A stretch of 12,163 bases of DNA from DASXYU01 sp036502295 (GCA_036502295.1 DASXYU010000075.1:1-12163); one strand, 5' to 3'. Numbered from the stretch's first letter, positions 1-5,933 are shown. The notes: generated from the letters alone by a model not told the origin. Translations and numbers: made by a program.

Positions 1-1109
1 TGGTTCGGGAGGTTCTTGTCGCGGGCGTGGATCGAACCGAGGAGCGGGTAGCCGTTGAAGGCGGTGTTGGCGGCGAGGACGAGGATCAACGCCGTCGTGA
101 TCTGAACGAAGAAGAAGCCGAACGTGTGCGGACCGCCGAAGACTGCGCTGGCGACCTGGGCGATGACGGTGCGCTGCGGTGTCGTGTCGCAGACGTTCTT
201 CGCGATGCCCTCGAGCAGACAGCTGCTTCCGGTCGGATCGGTGATGTGCACCTTGGTGAGCAGCGCCAACGCGGTGATGCCGACGAACATCGACACCGCG
301 AGACCGCCCATGAGGGCGAGCGTGATCTGCGCGTTCTTCGCCTTCGGCTCACGAAAGGCGGGCACGCCGTTGGCGATCGCCTCGACGCCGGTCAGCGCGG
401 TGCAGCCCGAAGAGAACGCGCGCAGTGTGAAGAAGATGAGGGCGAAGAACTGCAGGTGGCTGTAACCGGGATGCGCGTCGATCGTGTAGCCGGCGCTCTC
501 CGCCAGCGGACGGTGCCCGACCGCGACCCGCACCAGTCCTGTGATGATCATGATGATGACGCCGCCGGCGAAGAGGTACGTCGGCGCCGCGAACGCGTTG
601 CCCGCCTCTTTGAGACCGCGCAGGTTCATCGCCGCAAGGACGATCACGAAGAAGATCGCCATCTCCACGCGGAGGTGGTGCCACGACGGCGCCGCTGAAA
701 TGATGTTGTCGACGCCGGAGGAGACGGAGACGGCGACGGTCATCACGTAGTCGACTAGCAGCGCGCTCGCGACGATCACGCCAGCGGGTTTGCCGATGTT
801 CTTCGTCGCGACCTCGTAGTCGCCGCCACCGGTCGGGTACGCGCGTACGAGCTGGCGGTAGGAGGCGACCACGACTGCCATCAGCAGGACGACCGCTGCT
901 GCCACCCACGGCGCAAGGAAGAGGTACGCGGTTCCCGCCACGGTGAGGACGAGCATGATCTCCTGCGTCGCGTAGGCGACGGAGGACATCGCGTCGCTGG
1001 CGAAGATCGGAAGCGCGAGTCGCTTGGGGAGCAGCGAATGGCCGGCCCGCTCGGTACTGACCGGGCTACCGATGATGAGCCGCTTGAGAACCCGGGGAAA
1101 TGCCGCCAC
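1..1109 (-). CDS. APC-superfamily permease, KimA-like (partial, C-terminus outside window)
   Basis: The first 369 residues of a polytopic membrane transporter, read leftward off the window edge. It is the positional counterpart of M. tuberculosis Rv2690c and is usually annotated only as an APC or amino-acid permease. The sequence follows B. subtilis KimA (YdaO), a proton-coupled potassium importer, closely. Residues seen here are D39 and Y46 in the first helix (ASDAMSSVAY), D120, T124 and S128 in VDYVMTVAVS, and T240 and E243 in LTGVEAI. These line up with KimA positions D36, Y43, D117, T121, S125, T230 and E233, reported as the K+ site (recalled from the published structure). The GTG start is fixed by an in-frame TGA three codons upstream and by TATCCT eight bases before it. 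It diverges from two RCK proteins. Potassium transport is inferred; an amino-acid substrate is the alternative. Confidence 0.88.
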   Translation of the reverse strand, partial: MAAFPRVLKRLIIGSPVSTERAGHSLLPKRLALPIFASDAMSSVAYATQEIMLVLTVAGTAYLFLAPWVAAAVVLLMAVVVASYRQLVRAYPTGGGDYEVATKNIGKPAGVIVASALLVDYVMTVAVSVSSGVDNIISAAPSWHHLRVEMAIFFVIVLAAMNLRGLKEAGNAFAAPTYLFAGGVIIMIITGLVRVAVGHRPLAESAGYTIDAHPGYSHLQFFALIFFTLRAFSSGCTALTGVEAIANGVPAFREPKAKNAQITLALMGGLAVSMFVGITALALLTKVHITDPTGSSCLLEGIAKNVCDTTPQRTVIAQVASAVFGGPHTFGFFFVQITTALILVLAANTAFNGYPLLGSIHARDKNLPN

Positions 1110-1117
1110 GAGGCGTC

Positions 1118-1123
1118 AGGATA
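1118..1123 (-). promoter_or_regulatory. -10 element TATCCT of the KimA-like permease gene
   Basis: TATCCT on the minus strand matches the actinobacterial SigA -10 pattern TANNNT and lies 8 nt before the GTG start. Transcription would begin at or beside the start codon, giving a leaderless mRNA. No convincing -35 hexamer is visible, and no Shine-Dalgarno sequence precedes the start. The whole gap to the divergent ceoB start is only 46 bp. Confidence 0.5.
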
Positions 1124-1155
1124 CGGCCCGTCTAACCGTGTGGTGTGATGGGCGC

Positions 1156-1818
1156 GTGCACATCGTCATCATGGGCTGCGGCCGCGTGGGATCAGCACTG
1201 GCGCTGAACCTCGTCAAGCTCGGTCACAGCCTCGCCGTCGTCGATCAGGATCCCCAAGCGTTCAAACGCCTGGGTGAGCACTTCACCGGCCGCACCGTGA
1301 AGGGCATGGGCTTCGACCGCGAGACGCTGCTGGAGTCGGGCATCGAGACGGCTGATGCCTTCGCCGCAGTCAGCAGCGGAGACAACTCCAACATCATCGC
1401 CGCGCGTGTCGCGCGTGAGACCTTCGGCGTCGCGCGGGTCGTCGCCCGCATCTATGACCCGAAGCGCGCCGAGGTCTACGAGCGCCTCGGCATCCCGACC
1501 ATCGCGACGGTGCCATGGACTGCGGACCGTCTGCTGCGCAGCGTCCTCGGAGAAGCCACTTCTGAGACCTGGCGCGAGCCCTCCGGCGTGGTGGCGATGA
1601 TCGCCGTGCAGCCGCACGAGGGCTGGATCGGCAAGCCCGTCGTCGAGTTCGAGACCGCCACCGGAACCCGTACCGGCTACCTCACGCGCTTCGGCGTCGG
1701 GATGCTGCCGGTGGCAGGCACCCTGCTGCAGACCGGCGACGTGCTGCACGTCCTCACCACCGACGAGCACGCTCCCCTGCTGCATGAGATCGCCTCGAAG
1801 GCTCCGGTGAGCCACTGA
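1156..1818 (+). CDS. ceoB: RCK/TrkA-family potassium regulatory subunit, CeoB-like
   Basis: A 220-residue cytosolic protein (Rv2691 counterpart, 227 residues) built as an RCK_N Rossmann domain followed by an RCK_C (TrkA_C) domain. The dinucleotide site is visible as GCGRVG at residues 7-12, with the acidic residue of VVDQD at the end of the second strand. Such proteins bind NAD(H) or nucleotides and gate Trk/Ktr-type potassium channels. The GTG start at 1156 puts the Rossmann strand directly at the N-terminus, as in the family. An upstream TTG at 1024 would add 44 residues of non-family sequence and overlap the divergent permease gene. TGTGAT at 1144-1149, 6 nt before the start, is a weak leaderless-type -10. 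The stop overlaps the next start (TGATG), so the two genes are translationally coupled. Confidence 0.92.
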   Translation: MHIVIMGCGRVGSALALNLVKLGHSLAVVDQDPQAFKRLGEHFTGRTVKGMGFDRETLLESGIETADAFAAVSSGDNSNIIAARVARETFGVARVVARIYDPKRAEVYERLGIPTIATVPWTADRLLRSVLGEATSETWREPSGVVAMIAVQPHEGWIGKPVVEFETATGTRTGYLTRFGVGMLPVAGTLLQTGDVLHVLTTDEHAPLLHEIASKAPVSH

Positions 1819-2474
1819 TGCGCGTCGCTATTGCCGGCGCCGGATCGGTCGGCCGTTCCATCACGCGTGAACTGCTCAGCAAGGGCCACGACGTGATGCT
1901 CATCGACAAGGACGCCCGCAAGGTCGACCCCGAGCGCATCCCGGACGCGCGCTGGCTGCTTGCGGACGCATGCGAGGTCGCGAACCTCGAAGAGGCGGGC
2001 CTGCAGGAGTACGACGTCGTCATCGGCGCGACCGGAGACGACAAGGTGAACCTCGTGGTCTCGCTGCTCGCGAAGACGGAGTTCTCCGTGCCGCGCGTCG
2101 TGGCACGCATCAACCACCCTGCCAATGAGTGGCTCTTCACCGACGCGTGGGGGGTCGACGTCGCAGTCTCGACGCCCCGCGTCCTCGCGGCTCTCGTCGA
2201 AGAAGCGGTGGAGGTCGGCGACGTGGTGCGGTTGTTCGGCATCCGCGAGGGTCAGGCGAACCTGCTCGAGGTGACGCTGCCCGCCACCGCGCCGTGTTCA
2301 GGACGGCCGGTACGCGACCTCGACCTACCCAAGGACGCGACACTCGTCGCGATCGTCCGCGGCAACCGCGTCATCACGCCCAGCCCGGAGGAGCCGCTGG
2401 AAGGCGGCGACGAACTGCTCTTCGTCGCGCTTCCCGATGCTGAAGAAGCGATCCGCAGCAGCGTCCTCGGATAA
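1818..2474 (+). CDS. ceoC: RCK/TrkA-family potassium regulatory subunit, CeoC-like
   Basis: A 218-residue paralogue of the preceding gene (Rv2692 counterpart, 220 residues). The Rossmann motif GAGSVG is at residues 7-12, an acidic LIDKD follows the second strand, and residues from about 135 form the RCK_C domain ending in a GDELLFVAL strand. The ATG overlaps the ceoB stop by one base, so the two are made together and probably form a hetero-oligomeric ring. No TrkH or TrkG channel subunit is present in the window. The only transporter nearby is the divergent KimA-like permease, which makes that protein, or a channel elsewhere in the genome, the likely partner. The gene ends 10 bp before the convergent DUF3159 stop, with no room for a separate terminator. 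Confidence 0.92.
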   Translation: MRVAIAGAGSVGRSITRELLSKGHDVMLIDKDARKVDPERIPDARWLLADACEVANLEEAGLQEYDVVIGATGDDKVNLVVSLLAKTEFSVPRVVARINHPANEWLFTDAWGVDVAVSTPRVLAALVEEAVEVGDVVRLFGIREGQANLLEVTLPATAPCSGRPVRDLDLPKDATLVAIVRGNRVITPSPEEPLEGGDELLFVALPDAEEAIRSSVLG

Positions 2475-2484
2475 CCGCCGCCGA

Positions 2485-3219
2485 TCAGGAGCTGGCGAAG
2501 ACCCGCCGGGCCTGCCGCACCAGCCAGTACCCGATGCCGACCGCGGCGATGTACAGCGGAAAGCCCATCACGATGCGCGCCACCGCGAGCCAGCCCGTGG
2601 CATCGCGGTGGTACAGCACAGCCTGCACTCCGCCACGGAGCACGAAGAGGACGAATCCGGTGAGCGTCGCGAGGGTGTAGGCGCGCAGCAGGACCGGGAA
2701 CCGGTACCAGGGCCGATCCTCGGTCACCTCGCGGTCGGCCGCGTCCTCCTCGTCGTCCTCTTCCTGCACACGCTGCGCGGCGCCACGGGTGCCGGGCGTG
2801 GGGTCGAGGAACTCCCACAGCAGGCCGATGAGCGGACGGCGCACAAGCACGGAGACGCCGAAGGGCACCGCGTAGACGAAGCTCATGATGATGCCGAGCA
2901 GGAAGTAGCCGCGTGCTTCACCCGTCCTGCCTGCGATCACCGCCGCGACGACGACGCCGAACAGTCCGCTGATCGCCTGCTGTGTCGACTGCTTACGTGC
3001 CAGTCGATAGACCATGAGGACGAGGGCCGAGCCGACGGCGGCGAAGAGTGCCGGGCGGAGCGAGGTCACGGCGTTCACCGCGATGAAGACAACAGTGGGG
3101 ATGGCGGCGATGACCGTGCCGGACCAACCGCCGATGCTGCCCAGCATCTGCCGCCGGTAAAGCTCCCGCAGGTCGGGACCAGCTTGCTTCGACTTCCCCG
3201 GGTCCGGCCCGGCGCTCAT
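2485..3219 (-). CDS. DUF3159 family integral membrane protein
   Basis: A 244-residue polytopic membrane protein, the Rv2693c counterpart, of unknown function. Several hydrophobic helices are visible: around residues 34-51, 56-72, 82-96, 103-122, 178-196 and 211-233. A strongly acidic loop (EEDDEEDAADREVTED, about 149-164) lies in the middle. The ATG at 3219 is chosen because GGGAG lies 7 nt upstream and because the reading frame upstream is the antisense-like extension through the mini-ORF and the OB-fold gene. Its start codon overlaps the stop of a 24-codon mini-ORF (ATGA), so its translation is probably coupled to that small peptide and, through it, to the OB-fold gene. The family name is supported by the sequence pattern and by synteny; the role is unknown. 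Confidence 0.85.
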   Translation of the reverse strand: MSAGPDPGKSKQAGPDLRELYRRQMLGSIGGWSGTVIAAIPTVVFIAVNAVTSLRPALFAAVGSALVLMVYRLARKQSTQQAISGLFGVVVAAVIAGRTGEARGYFLLGIIMSFVYAVPFGVSVLVRRPLIGLLWEFLDPTPGTRGAAQRVQEEDDEEDAADREVTEDRPWYRFPVLLRAYTLATLTGFVLFVLRGGVQAVLYHRDATGWLAVARIVMGFPLYIAAVGIGYWLVRQARRVFASS

Positions 3220-3254
3220 GCGCGTGCTCCCTTCGGTCCACTCGCACACGAGAC
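3215..3254 (-). repeat. Interspersed repeat copy 1 (gene-start element)
   Basis: This 40-nt stretch matches 11970-12009 at 32 of 40 positions, in the same orientation relative to the downstream gene, and ends in the first codons of that gene. It carries the Shine-Dalgarno GGGAG at 3231-3227. Weaker similarity continues upstream through the rest of the mini-ORF. A perfect 6-bp hairpin with a 4-base loop (3271-3286) lies in this upstream part and is not kept in copy 2. Confidence 0.6.
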
Positions 3255-3290
3255 TTCCTGCCGACGATTCGCTTCGCGAGCGAAGCTCAT
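3216..3290 (-). CDS. 24-residue mini-ORF coupled to both flanking genes (ASGPxGAR peptide, copy 1)
   Basis: A very short ORF linking the OB-fold gene to the DUF3159 gene. Its ATG overlaps the OB-fold stop (ATGA at 3290-3287) and its TGA overlaps the DUF3159 start (ATGA at 3219-3216), so three ORFs form an unbroken translational chain. The peptide begins MSFAREANRR and ends ASGPKGARA. A second mini-ORF with the same features lies before eutB (11971-12054). Identities between the two include S2, A4, A7, N8, an R-R pair and the terminal ASGPxGAR block. The G-A codons near the end (GGA GCA) supply the Shine-Dalgarno sequence of DUF3159. It could be a real leader peptide, or a non-coding repeat that happens to stay open. 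Its function is not recognised. Confidence 0.5.
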   Translation of the reverse strand: MSFAREANRRQEVSCASGPKGARA

Positions 3291-3658
3291 GAAGTACTCG
3301 TGGCCTGCAGCTCGTACCAGGGGTTGTAGATCGCGGGGGCGCCTTCGTGATCGCCGACGCGGCCGCGGGCGATGAGGCGACGGCCCGGTTCGATGCCTGC
3401 GATACGGCGGCGACCCAGCCACACCAATTTAATTGACGAGGTTCCGTCGAAGAGTTCGGCCTCGAGCGTCGGGACGTTCTCACGCGGCGTGTAGACGACC
3501 GACCTGATGCGACCACCGACGGTGACGGCCTCGCCTCGGCAGATCTTGTCCATCATCGTGCACGTTCGCAGCTGCTCGACCTCGGACTGGAGTTCAGCGG
3601 CATCGAGGTGCTGCGTACTGGCCGTGAGACGGCTCAGCAGGGACGGACGGTGGCCCAT
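3287..3658 (-). CDS. OB-fold nucleic-acid-binding domain protein (Rv2694c-like)
   Basis: A 123-residue cytosolic protein with one small OB-fold, the positional and length counterpart of Rv2694c (122 residues). An N-terminal helical segment (residues 1-36) precedes the beta barrel. The strands run from GEAVTVGGRIRSVVY through AELFDGTSSIKLVWLG to RLIARGRVG. This pattern is typical of single OB-fold domains such as those of RecG or aspartyl-tRNA synthetase, but no catalytic domain is present. The partner nucleic acid is unknown. The ATG at 3658 is preceded by TAGTCT with a 7-nt gap and no Shine-Dalgarno, which suggests a leaderless start. Its stop overlaps the ATG of the following mini-ORF, which in turn overlaps DUF3159, so this gene heads a coupled group. 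Confidence 0.85.
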   Translation of the reverse strand: MGHRPSLLSRLTASTQHLDAAELQSEVEQLRTCTMMDKICRGEAVTVGGRIRSVVYTPRENVPTLEAELFDGTSSIKLVWLGRRRIAGIEPGRRLIARGRVGDHEGAPAIYNPWYELQATSTS

Positions 3659-3665
3659 GAGATCC

Positions 3666-3671
3666 AGACTA
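3666..3671 (-). promoter_or_regulatory. -10 element TAGTCT of the OB-fold gene
   Basis: TAGTCT on the minus strand fits TANNNT and ends 7 nt before the ATG at 3658. No Shine-Dalgarno lies between them, so a leaderless transcript is likely. It would give the OB-fold, mini-ORF and DUF3159 group its own promoter downstream of dut and DUF3710. Confidence 0.45.
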
Positions 3672-3727
3672 CGCGAGTGAGCGAGGCGCAGAGCATCGGC
3701 TCTCCGGTCGAGCGATCGAGCGTTGAC

Positions 3728-3742
3728 GCCGCCGTAGGCGGC
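3728..3742 (-). terminator. Short GC hairpin after DUF3710
   Basis: A 6-bp perfect stem (GCCGCC/GGCGGC) with a 3-base loop lies 29 bp past the DUF3710 stop and before the OB-fold promoter. There is no T-run, so termination would be weak and read-through into the OB-fold gene is possible. Confidence 0.25.
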
Positions 3743-3770
3743 AGATCGGTCGCGCAGTCACAGACGCACG

Positions 3771-4403
3771 TCACTGGGCGTCCTCGGGCAGGTTCAAGTC
3801 CTTCGGCAATCGCAACGGGACGGCGTCACGGACCGGCAGCGGCTCGGTACCCCGGGCCACGATGATGCCGCGAAAGGTCTCCTCGAATGCCCTGCCCGAG
3901 GCGGCGTCCGCCGCGGCCGGACCGATGATCATCGCGCGGAGGAACCAGCGTGGCCCGTTGACGCCGACCAGGCGCATCGGAACCATGCCACCGTCCTGGC
4001 CCGGAAGGCGACCTGTCAGCTCGGTGCCGAAGACGCCGTCGGTGCGCTCGGTCGGCTGGCCCTTCTGGGACGCCATCGACTCGGCGATCTCGGCACGGAC
4101 CTCGTCCCAGATTCCTTCGTTGCGCGGCGCGGCGTAGAGGCCGATCTGCATCTGCCCGCTCGCGGCGACCACAGTCACTCCGATGATCTCGCGCTGCTCG
4201 TTGAGTTCGAGGCGCACGTCCTGCCCGTCGGCCACCGGGACTCGCAGGGCGCCGAGATCGATGCGCGCAACCGCGTCCTCAGGGGCGTCCTTCTCGTCGA
4301 ACGGACCGACGGTGGCCGGGTCGTCGTGCTTCCGGCGCTGGTCCCACGGCGGCGTGGCGTCGAGCTTCGCCAGCTCGCGCCGTTCGCGATCGCGTCGCGC
4401 CAC
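3771..4403 (-). CDS. DUF3710 family protein (Rv2696c-like)
   Basis: A 210-residue soluble protein of the actinobacterial DUF3710 family, of unknown function and usually beside dut. The charged N-terminus (ARRDRERRELAKLD) leads into a conserved core. That core includes GPFDEKDAPED, a stretch about IDLGALRVPV, GMVPMRLVGVNGPRWFLRAMIIGPAA (in two pieces, residues about 140-165) and a C-terminal block ending FRGIIVARGTEPLPVRD. No membrane segment or catalytic motif is evident. The GTG start overlaps the dut stop by one base (TAGTG), so it is translationally coupled to dut and read from the dut promoter. The family assignment rests on these conserved blocks and on the neighbourhood; a role in nucleotide metabolism would be guilt by association only. 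Confidence 0.87.
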   Translation of the reverse strand: MARRDRERRELAKLDATPPWDQRRKHDDPATVGPFDEKDAPEDAVARIDLGALRVPVADGQDVRLELNEQREIIGVTVVAASGQMQIGLYAAPRNEGIWDEVRAEIAESMASQKGQPTERTDGVFGTELTGRLPGQDGGMVPMRLVGVNGPRWFLRAMIIGPAAADAASGRAFEETFRGIIVARGTEPLPVRDAVPLRLPKDLNLPEDAQ

Positions 4404-4948
4404 TAGTTCTTCTCCTCGAGCAGGCCCGGTGAGTCGCCCAAAGCTCCGGCGACGACATCTGGTGAGTCGCCCAAAGCTACCGCCCCGCCGGTGGAGCCAT
4501 GTCCACCCGCTCCGCGAACGGACTCGGGCAGCGCACTCACCTCGACGAACTCGGCGCGCTCCACACGCTGGAAGACCAGCTGGGCGATACGTTCGCCGCG
4601 GTTCAGCCGCAGCGGTGAAACTGTGTCGTGGTTGATCAGGATGACCTTGATCTCGCCGCGATACCCGGCGTCGATGGTGCCGGGGGCATTCACGAGGCCG
4701 AGTCCGGCCCGCGCGGCGAGGCCGGAGCGAGGATGGACGAAGGCGGCGTACCCCTGCGGCAACGCGATGGCGATACCCGTGGGCAGGACCATCCGCTCTC
4801 CGGGTTCGAGGACGACGTCCTCAGCGGCGACCAGATCGGCGCCGGCGTCACCGGGCAGTGCATAGACCGGCAGTGGGAGGTCGGAATGCAGGCGCTGCAC
4901 CAGCACCTGCAGCAACTCCTGGGACGGCCCCTGCGTCGGCTTGATCAC
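4403..4948 (-). CDS. dut: Deoxyuridine 5'-triphosphate nucleotidohydrolase (dUTPase)
   Basis: A trimeric dUTPase that hydrolyses dUTP to dUMP and pyrophosphate, keeping uracil out of DNA and feeding dTMP synthesis. All five motifs are present in the 181-residue product: PGDAGADL (32-39), PRSGLAARAG (73-82), NAPGTIDAGYRGE (87-99, catalytic D93), RGERIAQL (118-125) and GAGGHGSTGG (146-155). The histidine in motif 5 is the mycobacterial form. GTG 4948 is chosen because TAACGT lies 8 nt upstream. A GTG at 4906, with AGGAG 9 nt before it, is a serious alternative giving 167 residues and a more usual N-terminus. Past motif 5 is an unusual tail in which ALGDSP occurs twice, from a perfect 18-bp direct repeat. 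It is longer than the 154-residue M. tuberculosis enzyme. Confidence 0.95.
   Translation of the reverse strand: MIKPTQGPSQELLQVLVQRLHSDLPLPVYALPGDAGADLVAAEDVVLEPGERMVLPTGIAIALPQGYAAFVHPRSGLAARAGLGLVNAPGTIDAGYRGEIKVILINHDTVSPLRLNRGERIAQLVFQRVERAEFVEVSALPESVRGAGGHGSTGGAVALGDSPDVVAGALGDSPGLLEEKN
4428..4478 (-). repeat. 18-bp direct repeat, 33-bp period, in the dut 3' end
   Basis: The sequence GGTGAGTCGCCCAAAGCT occurs perfectly at 4428-4445 and 4461-4478. The 33-bp spacing is 11 codons, so the reading frame is kept and ALGDSP is encoded twice in the dUTPase tail. It may be a local tandem duplication or two halves of an inserted dispersed repeat. Confidence 0.85.
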
Positions 4949-4956
4949 GGGGACGA

Positions 4957-4962
4957 ACGTTA
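4957..4962 (-). promoter_or_regulatory. -10 element TAACGT of dut
   Basis: TAACGT on the minus strand fits TANNNT and ends 8 nt before GTG 4948. If the alternative start at 4906 is used, the same promoter would give a leader of about 40 nt carrying an AGGAG ribosome site. It shares two base pairs with the -10 of the divergent DUF3093 gene. Confidence 0.4.
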
Positions 4963-4966
4963 CCCT
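4961..4966 (+). promoter_or_regulatory. -10 element TACCCT of the DUF3093 gene
   Basis: TACCCT fits TANNNT and ends 7 nt before GTG 4974, the leaderless geometry. It overlaps the divergent dut -10 at 4961-4962, so polymerase cannot occupy both elements at once. Confidence 0.5.
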
Positions 4967-4973
4967 CGGAGCC

Positions 4974-5468
4974 GTGACACCAACGGACGAGACGCCCCAG
5001 AATCGGAGCATGGCCGCGAGCGCAGACGTGCTCTACCGGGAACGGCTACGTACGCCGCTGTGGTGGTACGCCGTCGGGTTGATCGTGTCCTCGCTCATCG
5101 CTGCCGAGTTCCACGTGGCGGGCTATCACCTCACGGACTGGATCCCGTTCGGGACGCTGCTGCCGTTCTCCGTGCTGGTCGTCTGGTGGTTGGGGCGGTC
5201 GAAGCTGGAGGTCTCCGGCGGAGAGGTGCGGGTGCGCGGTGCGCACATACCGGTGCGCTTCGTCAGCGGTGTGGTCGCGCTCGACGCGAGGACGCTGCGG
5301 CGTGTGGTCGGCCGCGAGGGCGACCCGTCCGCGTTCGTCTCGATTCGCCCGTGGGTCGGACCCGGCGTTCAGCTCTGGATCGACGACTCAGAGGACCCCA
5401 CGCCCTATTGGGTGCTCAGCACGCGCAAGCCTGACCAGCTGGTCGCAGTACTGCGCTCAGTGATCTGA
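4974..5468 (+). CDS. DUF3093 family membrane protein (Rv2698-like)
   Basis: A 164-residue inner-membrane protein of unknown function, positional and size counterpart of Rv2698. Residues 1-24 are hydrophilic. Two adjacent transmembrane helices follow, about residues 35-51 (WWYAVGLIVSSLIAAEF) and 57-76, and then a soluble C-terminal domain of about 85 residues. That domain is PH-like in character: KLEVSGGEVRVRG, then the conserved GVVALDARTLRRVVGREGD, and WVLSTRKPDQLVAVLR near the end. GTG 4974 is chosen for the -10 seven bases upstream; ATG 5010 is an alternative, but its only GGAG is one base away, too close to work. It diverges from dut, with 25 bp between the start codons. The convergent neighbour DUF4193 ends 51 bp downstream. 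Confidence 0.85.
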   Translation: MTPTDETPQNRSMAASADVLYRERLRTPLWWYAVGLIVSSLIAAEFHVAGYHLTDWIPFGTLLPFSVLVVWWLGRSKLEVSGGEVRVRGAHIPVRFVSGVVALDARTLRRVVGREGDPSAFVSIRPWVGPGVQLWIDDSEDPTPYWVLSTRKPDQLVAVLRSVI

Positions 5469-5519
5469 CCTACGTGTGACCTGAACTACCCGCCACTGCG
5501 TCTGCCGATGCGCTTGCAG

Positions 5520-5828
5520 CTACGCGCAGTCGCGGCAGATGTACTTGCCGTTCTTCTCACGCGCCAGCCTGCTGCGGTGGTGCACCAGGAAGCAGCTTGA
5601 GCACGTGAACTCGTCGTCCTGCTTCGGGAGCACACGCACGGTCAGTTCCTCGCCAGACATGCTGGAGAGGTCAGCCCCCGGAAGTTCCAGGGACTCATTC
5701 AGTTCGGTTTCGTCGACGTCGATCGAACCCGACTGTGCCTCAGCGCGCCGCGCCTTGAGCTCCTCGAGTGAGTCCTCGTTCAGCTCATCGACTTCGCCAC
5801 GACGTGGGGCGTCGTAATCGGTTGCCAT
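5520..5828 (-). CDS. DUF4193 family zinc-ribbon protein (Rv2699c-like)
   Basis: A 102-residue acidic protein found across Actinobacteria, matching Rv2699c (100 residues). The N-terminal two thirds are highly charged and probably extended (MATDYDAPRR, then ELNEDSLEELKARRAE). The C-terminal third is a small metal-binding module with C76-x2-C79 and C98-x2-C101 around HHRSRLA, a zinc-ribbon arrangement also seen in RbpA-like and other transcription-associated proteins. Function is not established; a nucleic-acid or RNA-polymerase contact is only a guess. Unlike most neighbours it has a conventional leader, with AAGGAG 11 nt before the ATG. Its probable promoter lies under a 17-bp palindrome (5860-5876), so it may be controlled by a repressor. 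Confidence 0.9.
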   Translation of the reverse strand: MATDYDAPRRGEVDELNEDSLEELKARRAEAQSGSIDVDETELNESLELPGADLSSMSGEELTVRVLPKQDDEFTCSSCFLVHHRSRLAREKNGKYICRDCA

Positions 5829-5859
5829 CGGCCCTTCAACTCCTTGTCGGGAATTTGCC

Positions 5860-5876
5860 CGCGGTACGGTACCGCG
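5860..5876. promoter_or_regulatory. 17-bp palindrome, candidate operator between DUF4193 and cei
   Basis: CGCGGTAC-G-GTACCGCG is a perfect inverted repeat with 8-bp arms and a single central base. It contains TACCGT on the minus strand (5871-5866), a TANNNT -10 candidate for DUF4193, and by symmetry TACGGT on the plus strand. A dimeric regulator bound here would block DUF4193 transcription. It lies 45 bp upstream of the cei -10. Confidence 0.45.
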
Positions 5877-5920
5877 CCGCGGTTACAGGCAAACGACGGG
5901 GAGGGCACTTCCATTCCCGA

Positions 5921-5926
5921 TAGGCT
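5921..5926 (+). promoter_or_regulatory. -10 element TAGGCT of cei
   Basis: TAGGCT fits TANNNT and ends 7 nt before the ATG at 5934, with no Shine-Dalgarno between them, so a leaderless mRNA is expected. No good -35 is visible. Confidence 0.5.
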
Positions 5927-5933
5927 GGCCCGG

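Noticed and set aside
27..698. A 223-codon plus-strand open frame inside the permease region
   Set aside because: It is a shadow of the KimA-like permease, whose minus-strand frame translates into a conserved membrane protein across the whole stretch.
2437..3375. A 312-codon plus-strand open frame over DUF3159
   Set aside because: His/Arg/Asp-rich composition typical of reading the wrong strand; it covers DUF3159 and the mini-ORF and overlaps the ceoC end.
3220..3516. A 99-residue N-terminal extension of DUF3159
   Set aside because: The frame stays open through the mini-ORF and the OB-fold gene in another phase, but its composition is unlike the family and ATG 3219 has a good ribosome site.
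3608..3865. A possible Rv2695 counterpart on the plus strand between the OB-fold gene and DUF3710
   Set aside because: Its low-complexity product mostly overlaps the real genes on both sides and resembles no conserved protein; the gap itself is only 112 bp.
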